Position numbers and translations under genes: made by a program
In this document: positions 1 to 8,242 of the stretch, piece by piece
Numbering within the stretch: the stretch's first letter is position 1
How the letters are laid out: the number at the start of each line of letters is the position of its first letter
Notes under the pieces: model-generated
Told to the model about the DNA's origin: nothing
The model's input: the letters and a program-made list of their open reading frames with translations, nothing else
Database searches by the model: none
DNA from: an uncultured Ruminococcus sp.
GTDB taxonomy: Bacteria; Bacillota; Clostridia; Oscillospirales; CAG-272
Direction: 5' to 3'
Assembly (NCBI GenBank): GCA_902778725.1
Contig: CACYYS010000017.1
Span: 1 to 35,757, forward strand
DNA: 35,757 nt

Positions 1-46
1 TCCTTCCTTTGGTTGGTTGGTTTTTTGTGGTGATTAAATTATACCA
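1..46 (-). promoter_or_regulatory. Promoter and RBS of a gene beyond the left edge
   Basis: Read on the minus strand, 46-38 is TGGTATAAT, an extended -10 box. About 30 bases further on, 9-1 reads AAGGAAGGA, a purine-rich ribosome site that ends at the window edge. A minus-strand gene therefore probably starts just outside the window. No convincing -35 is seen, as expected for an extended -10 promoter. The stretch 47-204 between this element and the asnS promoter is AT-rich with no ORF, and I see nothing else in it. Confidence 0.55.
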
Positions 47-204
47 TACCAATCGTTGGACTTCTCTTCTTTTTGGGTCACATCATTTTAGCACATACAG
101 AATTTTGCTTTTTTCAGAAAAAGATTCCACGCCGTGAAAAAAGAGGGAATGCATAAATCGGATAAAAAATTTCATAATCAGCGCGACCTTTTTCCCGAAA
201 CATC

Positions 205-232
205 TTGATTTTATTTTTATTTGTAGTATAAT
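205..232 (+). promoter_or_regulatory. Sigma-A promoter of asnS
   Basis: TTGATT at 205-210 and a perfect TATAAT at 227-232 are separated by 16 bases. Transcription would begin near 239, giving a leader of about 70 nt. That is too short for a T-box riboswitch, and no T-box or specifier loop is visible. Confidence 0.7.
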
Positions 233-309
233 ATCAAATATTAAAGGATGCTCCGCGCCTCAAAAATGCAGGATTCGCGGATAAAAATTTCAAAAAAAGG
301 AACAAACTT

Positions 310-1698
310 ATGAAAAGAACCGACATCAAAGAAATTTATGCAGCACAAAAGGCCGAAAAAGGCGTTACCGTCTGCGGCTGGATCCGCAACATCCGCGCTT
401 CCAACGCATTCGGTTTTATCGACGTGAACGACGGCAGCTGCTTTCTGCCGCTTCAGATCGTTTTTGAGTCCTCCCAGCTCGCAAATTACGACGAGATCGC
501 CGCGCTCAACGTGGGAGCAGCGATCGTCTGCGAAGGAGATATCGTCCTGACTCCGGGGGCAAAGCAGCCTCTTGAGCTGCACGCCGCCCGCATCGCGGTC
601 GAAGGGCCTTCCACCCCGGACTATCCGCTGCAAAAGAAAAAGCACAGTATGGACTTCCTCCGTACGATCGCCCACCTCCGTCCCCGTACCAACACCTTCA
701 ACGCCGTCTTTCGCGTTCGCTCGGTCGCCGCTTACGCGATCCATCGCTTTTTCCAGGAGCGCGGATTCGTTTACGTCCACACGCCGCTGATCACCGGATC
801 CGACGCGGAGGGCGCGGGCGAAATGTTCCGGGTGACGACCCTCGATCCCGAGGCTCCGCCCCGCACCCCGGACGGCGAGATCGACTGGTCGAAGGACTTT
901 TTCGGCAAAAAGACCAACCTGACCGTCTCCGGTCAGCTCAACGGCGAGTGCTTCGCCATGGCGTTCGGCAAGATCTACACCTTCGGGCCCACCTTCCGCG
1001 CCGAAAAGTCCAACACGCCGCGCCACGCCGCCGAGTTCTGGATGATGGAGCCGGAGATCGCCTTTGCCGATCTCGAGGACGATATGCGCCTTGCGGAGGA
1101 TATGATCAAATACATCGTTTCCTACGTGATGCAGGAATGTCCCTCCGAGCTTGCGTTTTTCAATCAGTTTTTCGATGCAACGCTTCTGGAGCGGCTGCAT
1201 AATCTGGTAGAAAACGACTTTGCCCGCGTTACCTATACCGAGGCGGTGCGGCTCCTCACCGAGAGCGGGAAGGCTTTTGAATATCCCGTTTCCTGGGGGA
1301 TCGATCTCCAGACCGAGCACGAGCGGTATCTCACCGAAGAGGTTTTCGGCAAGCCCGTTTTCGTCACCGATTATCCGAAGGAGATCAAAGCGTTCTATAT
1401 GCGACTCAACGACGATCAGAAGACGGTCGCGGCAATGGATATGCTGGTCCCGGGCGTGGGCGAGCTGATCGGCGGATCCCAGCGTGAGGAACGTCTCGAT
1501 CTCCTGCTCGCGGCGATGCAGCGCTGCGGACTCAAAGAAGAGAATTATCGCTTCTATGTAGACCTGCGCAAATACGGCGGGACAAAACACGCCGGCTTCG
1601 GTCTCGGATTCGAGCGACTGATCATGTATATCACGGGAGTCGGCAACATCCGCGACGTAGAGGCTTTCCCCCGTACGGCAGGCAACGCGGAATTCTGA
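310..1698 (+). CDS. asnS: Asparaginyl-tRNA synthetase
   Basis: Class IIb aminoacyl-tRNA synthetase that charges tRNA-Asn with asparagine in the cytosol. The 462 residues match the usual AsnRS length. The N-terminal OB-fold anticodon-binding domain (about 15-100, with [22 protein letters not shown]) is followed by the catalytic domain. Motif 2 is seen at [21 protein letters not shown], and motif 3 ([15 protein letters not shown]) lies near the C-terminus. These motifs and the AEF...E signature favour AsnRS over AspRS. The start has an AAAGGA site at 296-301, 8 bases upstream. The aminotransferase begins 10 bases after the stop, so the two are probably cotranscribed. Family assignment is secure. 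Confidence 0.96.
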   Translation: MKRTDIKEIYAAQKAEKGVTVCGWIRNIRASNAFGFIDVNDGSCFLPLQIVFESSQLANYDEIAALNVGAAIVCEGDIVLTPGAKQPLELHAARIAVEGPSTPDYPLQKKKHSMDFLRTIAHLRPRTNTFNAVFRVRSVAAYAIHRFFQERGFVYVHTPLITGSDAEGAGEMFRVTTLDPEAPPRTPDGEIDWSKDFFGKKTNLTVSGQLNGECFAMAFGKIYTFGPTFRAEKSNTPRHAAEFWMMEPEIAFADLEDDMRLAEDMIKYIVSYVMQECPSELAFFNQFFDATLLERLHNLVENDFARVTYTEAVRLLTESGKAFEYPVSWGIDLQTEHERYLTEEVFGKPVFVTDYPKEIKAFYMRLNDDQKTVAAMDMLVPGVGELIGGSQREERLDLLLAAMQRCGLKEENYRFYVDLRKYGGTKHAGFGLGFERLIMYITGVGNIRDVEAFPRTAGNAEF

Positions 1699-1708
1699 TA
1701 GGAGAACC

Positions 1709-2992
1709 ATGAAATTTTCTGATATGCAGACCGGCGAGCTGAACGCGCTTCTCGCGGCGCTTTCGTCGGAATATACGGATTATCTTAAAATGGGGCTGAA
1801 GCTCGATCTCTCGAGAGGCAAGCCCTCGACCGAGCAGCTTGATATCTCAAGCTCTCTCCTCGTTTCAGACGGGGGAAAGGATACCTATCTCGCGGAGAAC
1901 GGATTCGATTGCCGGAACTACGGGATCGGGGACGGCCTGCCTGAGATGCGGCGCTTTTTTGCCGAGGTCTTTTCGATCCCCGAGGAGAGCGTCATCGTCG
2001 GCGGGAATTCGAGTCTCAACCTGATCTATGACGCGGTCGAGCGTTTGATGCTCCTCGGCACCGGCGGGCACAAACCATGGTGCAAATACGATAAGATCAA
2101 GTTCATCTGTCCCGTTCCCGGCTATGACCGCCACTTCGGCATCCTCGAGACGCTCGGGATCGAGATGCTCCCGGTGGAAACGGGGAGGGAAGGACCCGAT
2201 ATGGACGAGGTGGAACGGCTGGCGGCCGATCCTCTCGTCAAGGGCATTATCTGTGTGCCGAAATACTCAAACCCGACCGGCTTTACCTATTCCGAGGCGA
2301 CCGTCCGCCGTCTCTTTACGATGAAGGCGGCGCCGGATTTCCGTATCTTTTTCGACAACGCGTACGGCATCCACGATTTCGGCGATCAGCCGGACGTTCT
2401 GCCCGACCTTTTCGGAATCGCAAAGGAGTGCGGAGCGGAAGACCGGCTCCTATATTTTACCTCGACGTCCAAGATCACCTTCCCCGGAGGCGGCGTCTCT
2501 CTGGTCGCGTCCTGCGACCCCAACCTTTCCGAGATCAAGCGGGCGATGAGCATGGAAACGATCGGATTTGACAAGCTCAACCAGCTCCGGCAGCTCCGGT
2601 ACCTCAAGAACGCCGAGCACACGGCGGCGGTGATGAAGCGCCACGCCGCGTTTCTCAAGCCGAAGTTCGATCTCTGCTCGCAAAAACTGCACGGCGGGCT
2701 CGACGGCCTCGGGATCGCGGATTGGTATGATCCGAACGGCGGGTATTTTATCAGTCTCAACGTACCGGACGGCTGCGCAAAGCGCGTCTGGAGCCTGATG
2801 AAGGCGGCGGGCGTCACGATGACGCCGGCGGGCGCTACCTATCCCTATCACCGCGATCCGCGCGACCGCAATCTCCGCCTCGCGCCGACTTACTCCACGC
2901 TCGACGATCTTTCAAAGACGCTGGACGTTCTTGTCTGTTGCGTCAAGCTTGCGGCGTGCGAGCATTACCTCGCTTTGCGGAGCGCGTCATGA
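1709..2992 (+). CDS. Class I/II aminotransferase (type Ic aspartate aminotransferase-like, PF12897 type)
   Basis: PLP-dependent fold-type I aminotransferase of 427 residues. Visible features are the N-terminal LDLSRGKPSTEQLD signature of the MocR/aspartate-aminotransferase subgroup Ic, the KYSNPTG segment that contacts the substrate carboxylate, the FDNAYG segment with the PLP-ring aspartate and tyrosine, and the Schiff-base lysine in STSKITFPGGG. The C-terminal RNLRLAP supplies the carboxylate-binding arginine. No helix-turn-helix domain is fused, so this is an enzyme and not a MocR regulator. Aspartate/2-oxoglutarate specificity is inferred from the subgroup. An AGGAG site lies just upstream. 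The stop overlaps the next start (ATGA), implying translational coupling. Confidence 0.88.
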   Translation: MKFSDMQTGELNALLAALSSEYTDYLKMGLKLDLSRGKPSTEQLDISSSLLVSDGGKDTYLAENGFDCRNYGIGDGLPEMRRFFAEVFSIPEESVIVGGNSSLNLIYDAVERLMLLGTGGHKPWCKYDKIKFICPVPGYDRHFGILETLGIEMLPVETGREGPDMDEVERLAADPLVKGIICVPKYSNPTGFTYSEATVRRLFTMKAAPDFRIFFDNAYGIHDFGDQPDVLPDLFGIAKECGAEDRLLYFTSTSKITFPGGGVSLVASCDPNLSEIKRAMSMETIGFDKLNQLRQLRYLKNAEHTAAVMKRHAAFLKPKFDLCSQKLHGGLDGLGIADWYDPNGGYFISLNVPDGCAKRVWSLMKAAGVTMTPAGATYPYHRDPRDRNLRLAPTYSTLDDLSKTLDVLVCCVKLAACEHYLALRSAS

Positions 2993-3369
2993 CGGAAGAG
3001 GAGAGAAAAGCGCTCGTCCTCCCTTATCTCGGCCGGGAGGTAGAGGTCCGGATCGACCGTCCGATCGGCTATCTCCATCACAAGCACGGGATCGAATTGA
3101 AGTATGAGGTCAACTACGGCTTCCTCCCCGGCGTGATCGGCGGAGACGGCGAGGAGCTGGACGTTTACGTCCTCGGCCCCACCGAACCGCTCGAGCATTT
3201 CTCCGGCCGGGTGATCGGGATCGTCTTCCGCCGCGACGACGAGGAGGACAAACTGATCGCGGCGCCGGACGGCGCGGTCTTCAGCCCCGACGAGATCGCA
3301 AAACAACTTGATTTTGCCGAACGGTATTACAACTCCTATATTGTAACGGAAAAAGAAAAACGCCCCTGA
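2989..3369 (+). CDS. Small inorganic-pyrophosphatase-like protein
   Basis: The 126-residue protein starts at the ATG overlapping the aminotransferase stop. A longer reading from 2938 lies inside the upstream gene and has no ribosome site. It resembles a short version of the soluble family I inorganic pyrophosphatase fold: VRIDRPIGYLHHKHG, then YEVNYGFLPGVIGGDGEELDVYVLG. The last part matches the metal-binding D-x-x-D(V)YVLG core (GDGEELDVYVLG). At 126 residues it is shorter than classical PpaC/Ppa enzymes (about 170-210). It may be a compact pyrophosphatase or a related hydrolase acting on another phosphate ester. Activity is inference; the fold is likely. Confidence 0.72.
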   Translation: MTEEERKALVLPYLGREVEVRIDRPIGYLHHKHGIELKYEVNYGFLPGVIGGDGEELDVYVLGPTEPLEHFSGRVIGIVFRRDDEEDKLIAAPDGAVFSPDEIAKQLDFAERYYNSYIVTEKEKRP

Positions 3370-3382
3370 AAAGGGCGTTTTT
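3356..3382. terminator. Bidirectional intrinsic terminator
   Basis: CGCCC (3361-3365) pairs with GGGCG (3373-3377). It is flanked by five A on the left and five T on the right, so it works in both directions. It ends the asnS operon on the plus strand and aqpZ on the minus strand. The pyrophosphatase stop codon lies in the loop. Confidence 0.85.
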
Positions 3383-3392
3383 CCATATCGGC

Positions 3393-4061
3393 TCAGTTTT
3401 CCTTTTTGGGATCGAGCAGCGTGTAGACCAGCGCGGCAAGCGCGCCGCCGACAAGCGGACCGACGATAAAGACCCAAACGTTTTTGAGCGCGTCGCCGCC
3501 GGCGAAGAGCGCGGGCCCGAAGCTGCGGGCGGGGTTGACGGAGGTGCCTGTCAGCTTGATGCCGAGGATGTGGACCAGGGTCAGGGTGAGACCGATGACG
3601 ATCCCGGCAACGGAAGCGTTCTTGATTTTGCTCGTCACGCCGATGATCGCGAGCACAAAGACGAAGGTAAGGATGATCTCGATCACAAGAGATTTTGCAA
3701 TGCTGCCTTCAAAGAGACCGTTTGCGCCGAAGCCGCAATCCCAACCGAAAATGCAGCCGAGCACGGCGGAGCCGGCGATCGCGCCGACGCACTGCGAGAG
3801 GACGTAGCCGAGGAAATCGGTAAAGGACAGTTCCTTGCGGATCAGCATGGCGAGGGAGACCGCGGGGTTGATGTGGCAGCCGGAGACGTTGCCGATGCTG
3901 TACGCCATCGCCACGATCACAAGGCCGAAGGCGAGCGCGGTGAGAAGATACCCGCTTCCGGCGGCAGCGTCGCAGCCGACGGCAACGGCGGTCCCGCAGC
4001 CGAAGATGACAAGGACGGCGGTCCCAATACATTCACTGATGTACTTACGGATTCTTTCCAT
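3393..4061 (-). CDS. aqpZ: Aquaporin Z-type water channel
   Basis: MIP-family channel of 222 residues with six membrane helices and two half-helices carrying the NPA motifs (N65-P66-A67 in CHINPAVSL and N176-P177-A178 in SVNPARSF). The selectivity-filter positions can be read by alignment with E. coli AqpZ: F45, H164, T173 and R179. That is the narrow water-specific set and not the glycerol-facilitator set (W/G/F/R). A water channel is therefore favoured over GlpF. The length also fits AqpZ; glycerol facilitators are longer. The AAAGGAG ribosome site sits 8 bases before the ATG. The gene is monocistronic between its own promoter and a shared terminator. Confidence 0.92.
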   Translation of the reverse strand: MERIRKYISECIGTAVLVIFGCGTAVAVGCDAAAGSGYLLTALAFGLVIVAMAYSIGNVSGCHINPAVSLAMLIRKELSFTDFLGYVLSQCVGAIAGSAVLGCIFGWDCGFGANGLFEGSIAKSLVIEIILTFVFVLAIIGVTSKIKNASVAGIVIGLTLTLVHILGIKLTGTSVNPARSFGPALFAGGDALKNVWVFIVGPLVGGALAALVYTLLDPKKEN

Positions 4062-4093
4062 TTCAAATACTCCTTTCAGGATTTGATACTTTA

Positions 4094-4122
4094 TTTATAG
4101 CACAAACGTACCTTTTTGTCAA
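4094..4122 (-). promoter_or_regulatory. Sigma-A promoter of aqpZ
   Basis: On the minus strand, TTGACA (4122-4117), a 17-base spacer ending in TGC, and TATAAA (4099-4094) form a near-consensus extended -10 promoter. It lies back-to-back with the promoter of the HAD operon. Confidence 0.85.
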
Positions 4123-4146
4123 CCGAAAAAACAAGAGACGCGGGAA

Positions 4147-4175
4147 TTGACAGGCGCAAAAAAAGATGATAGAAT
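4147..4175 (+). promoter_or_regulatory. Sigma-A promoter of the HAD-GNAT-rqcH operon
   Basis: TTGACA (4147-4152), a 17-base spacer, and TAGAAT (4170-4175). The predicted transcription start falls at about 4182, on an out-of-frame ATG that opens a 17-codon reading frame ending at 4235 and overlapping the HAD start. See the separate finding. Confidence 0.85.
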
Positions 4176-4215
4176 ACAGACATGACAACCGCGCAGGAAA
4201 GGAAAAAATATCGAT

Positions 4216-4866
4216 ATGGCAAACCGACAGGATAAGATCGGAGTCGTCTGGGACTTCAACGGGACGATCCTTGACGACGTACAGATCGGCCTTGACGCTG
4301 TCAACGTCTTGCTGGAGCGCCGCTCCAAGCCCCGCATCCCCGACCTTGCTTCTTATAAGGATGTTTTCGGCTTTCCGATGCGGGAGTATTACGCCCGGGT
4401 CGGGTTCGACTTCAGCCGCGAGTCCTTTGACGACGTTGCGCCGGAATGGCTCCGCGAATACCTGCTGCGGGAAAAAAGCGCGCCTCTCTGTCCCACCGTT
4501 CCGGAAGCGCTCGACGCCCTGCGTGACGCGGGGATCCCGCAATACCTTGTTTCCGCGTCCGAAGAAACCATGCTGCTCGGACAGGTCGAGCGTCTGGGAA
4601 TCGGAAAATACTTTGAAGAGGTCCACGGACTCGATAATATCTATGCAGACAGCAAAGAGGCGCTGATCCGTTCCTTTGTCGCGCGAAGGGAAGGGCGCAC
4701 CGTGTTTTTCGGGGACACCGAGCACGACGCCTTCTGCGCCCGCTCCGCCGGCGCGGAGGTGATCCTGATCGCTGCCGGCCACCAATCCGAAAGAAGACTG
4801 AAACTGACCAACGCGCCCGTCGTGGATCGCGCGATCCGGGCGGCAAAAATCATAATAGGGGAATGA
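4216..4866 (+). CDS. HAD-superfamily phosphatase (phosphoglycolate phosphatase-like)
   Basis: 216 residues with the HAD subfamily IA layout. Motif I is VVWDFNGTILDD at about residues 11-21 (nucleophile D13), a helical cap follows, motif II is LVSASEE, and motif IV is VFFGDTEHDAFCARSAG. The family pattern is DxDGT; here the general acid/base aspartate is replaced by asparagine (D13-F-N15-G-T). A D-x-N-G-T variant occurs in some HAD proteins, so activity is not excluded. The substrate cannot be told from sequence. A GGAAAGG site precedes the ATG. The stop is followed immediately by the GNAT gene, in an operon ending at rqcH. Confidence 0.82.
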   Translation: MANRQDKIGVVWDFNGTILDDVQIGLDAVNVLLERRSKPRIPDLASYKDVFGFPMREYYARVGFDFSRESFDDVAPEWLREYLLREKSAPLCPTVPEALDALRDAGIPQYLVSASEETMLLGQVERLGIGKYFEEVHGLDNIYADSKEALIRSFVARREGRTVFFGDTEHDAFCARSAGAEVILIAAGHQSERRLKLTNAPVVDRAIRAAKIIIGE

Positions 4867-4868
4867 AT

Positions 4869-5561
4869 ATGGCAGATACCGTTTTTTTTGATGCGAATCT
4901 CAAATCCAACCCGCGCCTCCCGACCATCGTGTTCTCGGTCAGCCGCCGCGGGGACAAAACGATCGTAGAGGCGGATCGGCGGATCCGTTCGCTGCCCCGC
5001 GCTCTGATCGAAAAATTCCGGGGCGATGCGCTCTTTTCCCGGGAGGCGATCGCCTTTCTCGAGGATTCGGTCAAGCGGGGATTCAGCCGCATCGGCCGGT
5101 TTTCCGTCGATCCTTCTTCCTATGACATCATCGTGACCAAGACCGCAAAGTCATTTACCTCCAAAGGCGGGATGATGCTCCCGCCCGCAGAGGTCTACCG
5201 CGGCTCCGGAGAGGATTTTCCCGAGGAGCTTGCCGACCTTGCGGAAACGGCAAAGACAAACGCCCTGATCTGTGTGGCAAAACAGGACGGCCGGATCGTT
5301 TCCGCCGCCTACACGTTCGAGGAACCGACCGAAAACCGCTATTGCGAGATCGGCGTCCAGACCTGCGAGGAATACCGCCGGCGGCATTTTGCGCTTGCAA
5401 CGATGCGCGTCCTGCTCGGCGAGCTGGAAAAGCGCGGCGCCACGGCGATCTACCGGTACGAAAAAAGCAACCTTCCCTCCGAGGGGCTGTCCTCCGCCTG
5501 CGGATTTGAGCTTTGCGAGGAGGGCTATGATATCGCGGTCTTCCAGGAAGGAAGGAACTGA
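4869..5561 (+). CDS. GNAT-like acetyltransferase
   Basis: 230-residue protein whose C-terminal half (about 105-225) looks like a GNAT fold: LICVAKQDGRIVSAAYTFE as the central beta strands, EIGVQTCEEYRRRHFALATMRVLLGELEKRG as the acetyl-CoA loop region, and a final IYRYEKSNLPSEGLSSACGFE with the usual terminal strand. The N-terminal 100 residues are not recognised. ATG 4869 is preferred because AGGGG at 4857-4861 is 7 bases upstream; an in-frame ATG at 4863, overlapping the HAD stop, is the alternative. The acetyl-CoA P-loop is degenerate (EYRRRHFA). Substrate unknown. The stop overlaps the rqcH start. Confidence 0.68.
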   Translation: MADTVFFDANLKSNPRLPTIVFSVSRRGDKTIVEADRRIRSLPRALIEKFRGDALFSREAIAFLEDSVKRGFSRIGRFSVDPSSYDIIVTKTAKSFTSKGGMMLPPAEVYRGSGEDFPEELADLAETAKTNALICVAKQDGRIVSAAYTFEEPTENRYCEIGVQTCEEYRRRHFALATMRVLLGELEKRGATAIYRYEKSNLPSEGLSSACGFELCEEGYDIAVFQEGRN

Positions 5562-7300
5562 TGCCCTTTGACGCCGCTATGCTGAAGGCCTCTCTCGCCG
5601 AATGCAGAGAGGCGCTCGCCGGGGGACGGGTCGAAAAGATCAGCGTCCCGGAAAAAGAACTGGTCGTTTTCTCCTTTCATACCGTCCGGGAAGGAAAGTC
5701 CTGTAACCGCAAGCTGGAGATCTCCACCTACCCCGACCTCTCCTGCGTCCATCTCACCGAAATATCGGTGGAAAACCCCGCCGTGCCGTCCGCTTTCTGC
5801 CTGCAGCTGCGCAAGTATCTGCTCGGCGCCCGTCTCACGGCGATCGAGCAGCTCGGCTTTGAGCGGGCGGTCCTCTTTTCCTTTTCCGCAAAGGACGAGA
5901 TGGGCTATCTCACCGACCGCTTCCTTGTCGCGGAAACGATGGGAAAGTACAGCAATCTGATCCTCCTTAACAGCGAGCGCCGCGTGGTCGCGGCCTCCCG
6001 CCTGATCGAACTATCGCTCAATTCCAAGCGTCCGGTCCTCTGCGGGATGAAATATGAGAATCCACCCGCGCAGAACAAGCGCGATCCTCTCGCCGAAACG
6101 CGCGAAGGCTTTTTTGAGATCTATTCTCCGGATATGCCGCCGGACAAGCTTCTGATGGCAAATTATTACGGTATCTCGCCTCTCGTCGCCCGCGAGATCG
6201 CCTGCCGTGCCGAGCGCGCGGGAGGCGGCGGGGAAGCGCTCTGCGGAGAACTGCTCCGAACGGCAAAGATGATCCGCGAGGAGATGTTTTCTCCCGTTCT
6301 GCTTCTCACCCCGGACGGCACGCCCGCCGACTTCAGCTTCCTGCCGATCACCCAGTACGGAGCCGAGAGGCAGGTCGTCCCGTTCTCTTCGGTCGGTCTT
6401 CTGCTCGATCGCTATTCCGCGGAAAAGAACAGGCTGGCGGCCATCCGCCGACGCGCCTCCGATCTCTTGCGCGTTGTTTCCAATTCTCAAAAACGGTTGG
6501 AGAAAAAGATCGCGCTCCTTGAAAGCGAGATCCTCGACAGCAAGGACGCCTCCCGCGACCGAGAAGACGGGGAACTGATCACGGCATATCTGTACCTCCT
6601 CAAAAAAGGGATGGACCGCGCTCGCCTTACCGACTATTCCGCCGATCCCCCGACCGAGCGCGAGATCCTCCTCGATCCGCTCCTCACCCCGCAGCAAAAC
6701 GCCGCCGCCCGATTCAAAAAGTATAACAAAAAGAAGAGCGCGCTCGCACACGCGCAGACGCAGCTCGCCCTCGCCCGGGAGGAGAGCGGGTATATCGAAC
6801 GGGTAAAAGATTCGCTCGACCGTGCGGAAGGCGAGAGCGAGATCAACGAGATCCGCGAAGAGCTGGAGGCGGGCGGATATCTGCGGCAAAACGCAAAAAA
6901 TCGCCGGCAAAAGCCGAAAAGACCAGCTCCGGACGAATACCGGACCGCGGGCGGCTATCTGGTCTATTGCGGAAAAAATAACCTGCAAAACGAATATATC
7001 ACCTTCAAGCTCGCGCAGAGATCCGATATCTGGTTCCACGTCAAGGATCGCCCGGGATCTCACGTCCTGCTTGTGACGGAAGGGAAAGAACCCTCCGCCG
7101 AGGACTACACCCAGGCGGCGACGATCGCGGCCGTATGCTCCTCCGCCTCGGGGGACGCCTCCGTAACAGTCGACTATACGAGAGCGGGCGAGGTAAAAAA
7201 GCCGTCCGGATCCAAACCGGGCTATGTGATCTACCATAAGAATTTTTCCACCCTCGTCCGCCGGGATGAAGCGCTGGTCCGCTCGCTGCGCGTCAAATAA
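5561..7300 (+). CDS. rqcH: Rqc2/NFACT-family ribosome quality control protein RqcH
   Basis: 579 residues, the usual length for bacterial NFACT proteins (also annotated as fibronectin-binding FbpA). RqcH binds the stalled 50S subunit with peptidyl-tRNA and recruits tRNA-Ala to add C-terminal alanine tails. The NFACT-N domain covers about 1-230 (PSAFCLQLRKYLLGARL is characteristic). Two helix-hairpin-helix regions and a long coiled coil (about 290-440) follow. The C-terminal NFACT-R domain (about 455-570) includes GYLVYCGKNNLQNEYITFK and DIWFHVKDRPGSHVLL. The conserved Asp-Arg motif of family members appears here as E101-R102. The start overlaps the previous stop, with GGAAGGAA upstream. This is the last gene of the operon. 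Confidence 0.93.
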   Translation: MPFDAAMLKASLAECREALAGGRVEKISVPEKELVVFSFHTVREGKSCNRKLEISTYPDLSCVHLTEISVENPAVPSAFCLQLRKYLLGARLTAIEQLGFERAVLFSFSAKDEMGYLTDRFLVAETMGKYSNLILLNSERRVVAASRLIELSLNSKRPVLCGMKYENPPAQNKRDPLAETREGFFEIYSPDMPPDKLLMANYYGISPLVAREIACRAERAGGGGEALCGELLRTAKMIREEMFSPVLLLTPDGTPADFSFLPITQYGAERQVVPFSSVGLLLDRYSAEKNRLAAIRRRASDLLRVVSNSQKRLEKKIALLESEILDSKDASRDREDGELITAYLYLLKKGMDRARLTDYSADPPTEREILLDPLLTPQQNAAARFKKYNKKKSALAHAQTQLALAREESGYIERVKDSLDRAEGESEINEIREELEAGGYLRQNAKNRRQKPKRPAPDEYRTAGGYLVYCGKNNLQNEYITFKLAQRSDIWFHVKDRPGSHVLLVTEGKEPSAEDYTQAATIAAVCSSASGDASVTVDYTRAGEVKKPSGSKPGYVIYHKNFSTLVRRDEALVRSLRVK

Positions 7301-7304
7301 ACAG

Positions 7305-7341
7305 CGCATCGCACTCCGAAAAGGAGTGCGATGCGTTTTTT
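7305..7341 (+). terminator. Intrinsic terminator of the rqcH operon
   Basis: A 13-bp perfect stem, CGCATCGCACTCC (7305-7317) with GGAGTGCGATGCG (7323-7335), has a GAAAA loop and is followed by six T. It is a strong terminator. It abuts the stop of the convergent CPBP gene and may serve that side too. Confidence 0.92.
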
Positions 7342-7342
7342 G

Positions 7343-8242
7343 TCATTTTTCCGGTTTTTTCCGCGCGCTTTTCACAAAGAAGAAGACAGCGGCGGCGATA
7401 AAGGGGAGTCCGGAGATCAGACCGTTCGGCGCGGGACCGAGCAGACGCGCGGAGGCGGTACCGGTCACGCAGATCAATAACGGGATCCCGGCGGCCGCGT
7501 TGACAGCGCCGTGGAAGAGGGAGGGGAGCCAAATGCTCCCGCTCTTTTCATAGAGCCGATCGCAAAGAAAACCGAGGACAACGGTGAATATGCAGAAGAG
7601 GAGCATCCCGACGACGGGGAAGCCCGGATAGTCGGTCCCGTATTCATATCCGATCAGCCAGATCAGCGGCCAGTGCCACGCGCCCCAGATCAGACCGCCG
7701 AAGAGAGATCCCCGCGTTTCTCCGTACCGCGCTTTCAGCCGGGGATAGAGGAACCCGCGCCAGCCGACCTCCTCCCCGAGCGCCGCGATCATATTGAGGA
7801 AGGGAGCGCAGATCACAGTGCTGACGGCCGATATCGCAAGGTATGCGGGATAAGTGATCCCTTCGGCCTTGAGCTGCTCGAGCGCAGAAGCGCCCGCCGT
7901 CTCTTGGAGATAACTTCCGCTCAGATCAAAATGCTCCGGAAATATCAAAAAATAGAGGAGCGCGCCGAGTGCGGTCAGAACGGCGGGGGAAAGCCAGGCG
8001 AAGAGGATATGGCGGAGATTTTTCCGGATCCGGGGCCGCCAGCCAAACTCCCGGAGACTTCCCCCCGCTAAAAGAACGCCGAGCAGGGGGACAAACATCA
8101 ACGCCGTCATAACCGCCGTTGCTATCAGGGAAAGGCCCTTTTGATAAAGGAGCCAGACAACGCCCTGAACGATATAGGCAAGGGTAAAAGTCCAGAAAAG
8201 ATACCTTGAGACGCGGCCTTTCCCGCGATCCGCGTTATCCAT
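7343..8242 (-). CDS. CPBP-family intramembrane protease
   Basis: 299-residue multi-pass membrane protein with the CPBP (Abi/Rce1-like) catalytic signature: EEVGWRGFLYPRL (the EExxxR motif), AWHWPLIW (the FxxxH-like second motif) and SLFHGAVNA (the third histidine motif). About seven to eight hydrophobic segments are visible. Bacterial members act in bacteriocin self-immunity or as membrane proteases; the role here is unknown. The ATG at 8242 is chosen because GGAG lies 7 bases upstream; an in-frame start at 8275 lies inside the upstream gene. It overlaps the MerR stop by 8 bases, so it is translationally coupled to the regulator. Confidence 0.88.
   Translation of the reverse strand: MDNADRGKGRVSRYLFWTFTLAYIVQGVVWLLYQKGLSLIATAVMTALMFVPLLGVLLAGGSLREFGWRPRIRKNLRHILFAWLSPAVLTALGALLYFLIFPEHFDLSGSYLQETAGASALEQLKAEGITYPAYLAISAVSTVICAPFLNMIAALGEEVGWRGFLYPRLKARYGETRGSLFGGLIWGAWHWPLIWLIGYEYGTDYPGFPVVGMLLFCIFTVVLGFLCDRLYEKSGSIWLPSLFHGAVNAAAGIPLLICVTGTASARLLGPAPNGLISGLPFIAAAVFFFVKSARKKPEK

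Noticed and set aside
240..309. T-box riboswitch before asnS
   Set aside because: The leader is only about 70 nt and lacks the specifier loop and the T-box sequence.
241..1710. 489-codon open frame antisense to asnS
   Set aside because: Shadow of the GC-rich AsnRS gene; no ribosome site, and the protein has no recognisable domain while the opposite strand is a clear AsnRS.
6011..7309. 432-codon open frame antisense to rqcH
   Set aside because: Same cause: codon bias of rqcH leaves the opposite strand open. The sense strand has diagnostic NFACT motifs.
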